NCBI GenBank assembly: GCA_013619155.1 | Contig: JABXKT010000021.1 | Span: 1 to 34,404, forward strand | Length of the DNA: 34,404 nucleotides | Source: Desulfobacteraceae bacterium | GTDB lineage: Bacteria > Desulfobacterota > Desulfobacteria > Desulfobacterales > Desulfolunaceae | Direction of reading: 5' to 3' | Shown: positions 31,001 through 34,404 of the stretch, piece after piece | Numbering within the stretch: the first letter of the stretch is position 1 | Layout of the letters: every line of letters begins with the position of its first letter | Notes under the pieces: model-generated | The model's database searches: none | What the model saw: only the letters and a program-made list of their open reading frames with translations | Told to the model about the DNA's origin: nothing | Position numbers and translations under genes: made by a program

Positions 31001-33062
31001 TACCTCCAAATTGAATCTCTCCACGCTAAGTAATACGGGCCTTAAAGACGATCTGGAGTCGTATATCCAAGGGTTCTCCAAAGACGCCCGGGAGATCTTC
31101 GAGCACTTTAAATTTGGTGAGTTCATCGGCCAGCTCACCGATGCCAACCTCTTGTACAAGGTGATTCAGAAAGTTCAGGGTGCGGATTTAAGCCCTTCGG
31201 CCGTCTCCAACCATGAGATGGGATTGGTCTTCGAAGAGCTCATTCGGCGGTTTGCTGAAGGGTCCAACGAAACGGCCGGGGAGCACTTCACCCCGCGTGA
31301 TATCGTGCGACTCACCACCTCTCTGGTCTTTATGAACGACGACGAGGCCCTGACGAAACCGGGGATTATCCGGAAAATTTATGATCCCACGGCGGGGACG
31401 GGGGGTTTTCTCTCGTCGGGGATGGAGTATGTGCATGAGCTCAACCCCCAGGCGGTGATGCGTGGCTATGGCCAGGAGCTGAACCCGGAGAGTTACGCCA
31501 TCTGCAAGGCGGATATGCTCATCAAGAATCAGGATGTCTCCAACATCAAATTGGGCAACACCCTCTCCGGGGATCAGCTCTCCGCCGATAAATTTGATTA
31601 CATGCTCTCCAACCCACCCTTTGGCGTGGACTGGAAGAAGATCGAGCAGGAGATCAAGGACGAACACACCATCAAAGGCTATGACGGCCGCTTTGGAGCG
31701 GGAGTCCCCCGGGTCTCGGACGGCTCCCTGCTTTTCTTGCTCCACCTCATCAGCAAGCTGCGTGACCCTTCCGAGGGCGGGGGTCGTATCGGGATTATCT
31801 TAAACGGCTCGCCTCTGTTTACCGGTGGGGCCGGATCGGGGGAGTCGGAGATCCGTCGTTATATTCTGGAAGCGGATCTCTTAGAGACCATTGTGGCGCT
31901 GCCCACGGACATGTTCTACAACACCGGCATCTCCACCTACGTCTGGGTGCTCTCCAACAAAAAAATGAAAGATCGCAAGGGGAAAGTTCAGCTGGTCAAC
32001 GGGGTGAACCTCTGCGGCAAGATGCGCAAATCCCTGGGCTCCAAGCGCAACGTGATGGATGATACGGATATGGCCATCATCACCCGCGCCGTGGGGGACT
32101 TCGAGGTGATTGACGCCCGTGAGCTGGACAAGCCGGTGGCGCAGAAGAGCAGCCGGGGGAGGCAATCGGCCAATCCCAAAGTGGAAGCTCCCAAGACCTT
32201 TGCCGCCAAAATTTTCGATACCCACGCGTTCGGCTATCGCCGCATCACCATCGAGCGCCCTTTACGGGAGTCCTACCAGTTCTCCGATGCACGCCTGGGC
32301 GAGCTTCGCTTTGCCCCCAAGCCCTTAAACACCCCCATGAAGTGGATCTACGAAGAGTTCGGCTCTGACTGGTCCGACGATCCCGTTTGCCCCTTTTACG
32401 GGGTGCTCTTCGAACACGAAGCGGCCATTCGGCGGCAGATCAAACTTCAATTTTGCACCCTCAAAGAGAGGCAGATCAAAGACCTCCTCGACCCCAAGAC
32501 CTGGGCCGCTCAGAAAGCGCTCCTCTTAAAGGCCCGGAAGATCCAGGCGTCCGTGGGCTGCGATCAGTGTGATGACATGAACGGCTACGACGCCGCCCTA
32601 AAATCCGCTGGGGTGAAGCTCGACGCCAAAGAGAAGAAACAGCTCGCCGCTGCCGTAAGCTGGAAAAACCCCGACGCCGCCAAGGTGATCAAGAAGGTGC
32701 ACAAGAAGATAGTCGCCAATACCCTCTACGGACTCTTTGAGGTGGACGGTAAGGTGGTGGAGTACAAACCCGACGGCGATCTGCGGGACAACGAGAATGT
32801 GCCCCTGGATCCGTCCAGAGCGGTGAATGAGATCAACGAGGCCTATGTCGCCAAAGAGGTGCTCCCCCACGTCCCCGATGCCTGGATCGACGCCAATAAA
32901 CGAGACGACAAGGATGGAGAGATCGGCATCGTGGGCTACGAGATCCCCTTTAATCGCCATTTTTATGTCTACACGCCCCCTCGGGACCTGGCCGAGATCG
33001 ATAAGGAGCTGGATCAGGTGAGTGGGGAGATTATGCAGCTCTTAAAGGAGGTGCATGCGTGA
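30984..33062 (+). CDS. hsdM: Type I restriction-modification DNA methyltransferase subunit, N-terminally damaged
   Basis: N6-adenine methyltransferase subunit. SAM motif I is [10 protein letters not shown] and catalytic motif IV is NPPFGV, within an N6_Mtase domain that begins at [16 protein letters not shown] long C-terminal region of about 250 residues follows. The frame is open from GTG 30960; ATG 30984 is the first ATG, but neither has a good ribosome site, and the residues before NTSKLNL are out-of-frame sequence. The normal start lies in another frame at 30902. About 60-75 codons of the usual N-terminal helical domain appear deleted, by comparison with remembered family members. The protein may be untranslated or inactive. 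The stop overlaps the hsdS ATG (TGATG). Confidence 0.85.
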   Translation: MAVLSNTSKLNLSTLSNTGLKDDLESYIQGFSKDAREIFEHFKFGEFIGQLTDANLLYKVIQKVQGADLSPSAVSNHEMGLVFEELIRRFAEGSNETAGEHFTPRDIVRLTTSLVFMNDDEALTKPGIIRKIYDPTAGTGGFLSSGMEYVHELNPQAVMRGYGQELNPESYAICKADMLIKNQDVSNIKLGNTLSGDQLSADKFDYMLSNPPFGVDWKKIEQEIKDEHTIKGYDGRFGAGVPRVSDGSLLFLLHLISKLRDPSEGGGRIGIILNGSPLFTGGAGSGESEIRRYILEADLLETIVALPTDMFYNTGISTYVWVLSNKKMKDRKGKVQLVNGVNLCGKMRKSLGSKRNVMDDTDMAIITRAVGDFEVIDARELDKPVAQKSSRGRQSANPKVEAPKTFAAKIFDTHAFGYRRITIERPLRESYQFSDARLGELRFAPKPLNTPMKWIYEEFGSDWSDDPVCPFYGVLFEHEAAIRRQIKLQFCTLKERQIKDLLDPKTWAAQKALLLKARKIQASVGCDQCDDMNGYDAALKSAGVKLDAKEKKQLAAAVSWKNPDAAKVIKKVHKKIVANTLYGLFEVDGKVVEYKPDGDLRDNENVPLDPSRAVNEINEAYVAKEVLPHVPDAWIDANKRDDKDGEIGIVGYEIPFNRHFYVYTPPRDLAEIDKELDQVSGEIMQLLKEVHA

Positions 33063-34404
33063 TGGGGAGATATCGGGGGTATCCGGAGTATCGGGATTCG
33101 GGGGTTGAGTGGTTGGGGGATATTCCGAGCCATTGGCAAGTCTTTGATGGTAAACGAATTTTTAAAAATAGACACGAATTGGCTTTAGATACAGATCAAC
33201 AACTTGCTGCTAGCCAAATGTATGGCGTGATACCACAAGCGTTGATGATGAAACTAAATGATTCGCGAGTGATGCTTGCGTTGAAAGGAACAAGTTCGTT
33301 TCGGCATGTAGAAAAAAATGATTACGTCATTAGTTTGAGAAGTTTTGAAGGTGGCATTGAGCATAGTGATTATGATGGTTGTGTCTCTCCGGCCTACACT
33401 GTTCTAAAACCAATCAAAGACATTTCTCCACGGTTTTATCGTTATTTGTTCAAATGCAAACCTTTTATATCAGCATTGCAATCATCTACAGACAGCTTAA
33501 GGGACGGTAAATCAATCACATATGATCAATTTGGGACTATTGTATTAGTTGTCCCTAAAAGCTCTGAACAAACCCCAATAGCCGCCTTCCTCGACCACGA
33601 AACTGCCAAAATCGACGCCCTCATCGAAAAACAGCAGACACTCATAGCTCTCCTCAAAGAGAAACGCCAGGCCGTGATCAGCCATGCCGTGACCAAAGGT
33701 TTGAATCCGGATGTGCCCATGAAGGATTCGGGGGTTGAGTGGTTGGGGGAGGTGCCGGAGCATTGGGAGATAAAACGTTTAAAACATCTTTTGCAATTCG
33801 TTACGAGTGGTTCACGGGGATGGGCTCAGTACTACTCAGAAGAAGGCGAACTTTTTTTCCGAATTGGCAATTTGACGAGAGATGGTATTGATGCTGACCT
33901 TTCAAGTATACAATACGTTTCCCCTCCAGGTGGGGCGGAAGGAGAACGCTCTCGAATTAAAGAGGATGATTTGTTGATTTCCATTACGGCAGATCTTGGG
34001 TCAGTTGCTGTTGCTTGTTTGGAAATAATAGGGGGGTACGTAAGCCAGCATGTTGCGCTTGTTAGGCCTGCTAAAACTATTGGATCAGCACGTTGGCTTG
34101 GATATGCATTGATTTCCGATGTGGTGAAAAAGCAACTACATGCAGGTGGATATGGCGGAACAAAAATTCAACTAAGTTTAGAGGATATACGAGAAATTGA
34201 TATTGTTCTTCCCCCATCGGAAGAACAAGAAACCCTCGTTTCTTATATTGAGTGTACGCTTAAAAAATTTGATGTACTTACTGATAAGGCCATAAAAGCA
34301 ATAACGATTTTTCAAGAGCGCCGCACCGCCCTTATCTCCGCCGCCGTCACCGGCAAAATCGATGTCCGCCATTGGAAGGCCCCAGCGCACGATAAACCCA
34401 ATTC
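33062..34404 (+). CDS. hsdS: Type I restriction-modification specificity subunit (right end beyond window)
   Basis: DNA-recognition subunit of the type I complex, open for 447 codons with no stop before the window edge. The architecture is the classical double one: SGVEWLGDIPSHW start, target-recognition domain 1 (about 25-170), central conserved helix (FLDHETAKIDALIEKQ...EKRQAVISHAVTKG), a second DSGVEWLGEVPEHW at about residue 222, recognition domain 2, and a conserved C-terminal helix (ERRTALISAAVTGKIDV). The two recognition domains use AT-richer codons than the conserved helices. It is coupled to hsdM through TGATG. A restriction subunit gene would be expected further right. Confidence 0.92.
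   Translation, partial: MGRYRGYPEYRDSGVEWLGDIPSHWQVFDGKRIFKNRHELALDTDQQLAASQMYGVIPQALMMKLNDSRVMLALKGTSSFRHVEKNDYVISLRSFEGGIEHSDYDGCVSPAYTVLKPIKDISPRFYRYLFKCKPFISALQSSTDSLRDGKSITYDQFGTIVLVVPKSSEQTPIAAFLDHETAKIDALIEKQQTLIALLKEKRQAVISHAVTKGLNPDVPMKDSGVEWLGEVPEHWEIKRLKHLLQFVTSGSRGWAQYYSEEGELFFRIGNLTRDGIDADLSSIQYVSPPGGAEGERSRIKEDDLLISITADLGSVAVACLEIIGGYVSQHVALVRPAKTIGSARWLGYALISDVVKKQLHAGGYGGTKIQLSLEDIREIDIVLPPSEEQETLVSYIECTLKKFDVLTDKAIKAITIFQERRTALISAAVTGKIDVRHWKAPAHDKPN

Noticed and set aside
34178..34404. hsdS as a truncated gene
   Set aside because: The frame is still open at the window edge and its C-terminal conserved helix is present, so the missing stop is due to the window boundary and not to a mutation.

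Overview
The window reads as a chromosomal segment of a Gram-negative anaerobe, most likely a Desulfobacterota (former Deltaproteobacteria, sulfate-reducer-like) genome. The grounds are a complete futalosine-type menaquinone gene set with an amidohydrolase-type deaminase, an iron-sulfur flavoprotein, the def-fmt / rsmB / PASTA / rpe / aroQ housekeeping run on one strand, and an outer-membrane-type protein. The lineage is an inference from gene content; no rRNA is present.

Layout. 1-5.3 kb: an M24 aminopeptidase (-), a formylglycine-generating-enzyme-like protein carrying seventeen 9-residue acidic repeats (-), and an uncharacterised two-gene pair (+) ending in a zinc-ribbon protein. 5.3-5.9 kb: a 186-bp tandem array of a dispersed palindromic element. 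5.9-14.1 kb: a PaaI-like thioesterase, then mqnE-mqnC (+), mqnX-mqnA (+), and convergently mqnD (-) and tetR-mqnB (-). These six enzymes cover chorismate to 1,4-dihydroxy-6-naphthoate. A promoter with two tandem TGACC-N4-GGTCA palindromes just after its -10 box sits before mqnE, and the TetR-family regulator co-transcribed with mqnB is a natural candidate to bind it. 14.5-20.1 kb: aroQ, rpe, a PASTA-domain membrane protein, rsmB, fmt and def, all on the - strand. 20.5-23.8 kb: a conserved-looking hypothetical protein, a GNAT acetyltransferase behind a secreted beta-barrel-like protein, and an iron-sulfur flavoprotein.

24.5-29.6 kb: three tRNA-Leu(CAG) genes on the - strand. The first two share an identical promoter and leader and bracket an AT-richer block. 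That block encodes a three-gene nucleotidyltransferase / PLP enzyme / CDP-alcohol phosphatidyltransferase operon, which looks like a lipid head-group pathway, and a metallophosphoesterase. 30.0-34.4 kb: a small acidic protein, then a type I restriction-modification locus. Its hsdM has lost an N-terminal segment with a frameshift, and its hsdS runs off the right edge. No hsdR is in view.

The most unusual feature at window scale is a family of roughly 140-155 bp intergenic elements. They have 13-bp terminal inverted repeats (GCCTCCGGCGGCC / GGCCGCCGGAGGC), conserved internal blocks, and a central 13-18 bp inverted repeat whose sequence differs from copy to copy while base pairing is kept. About a dozen full, partial or tandem copies sit in the intergenic gaps.
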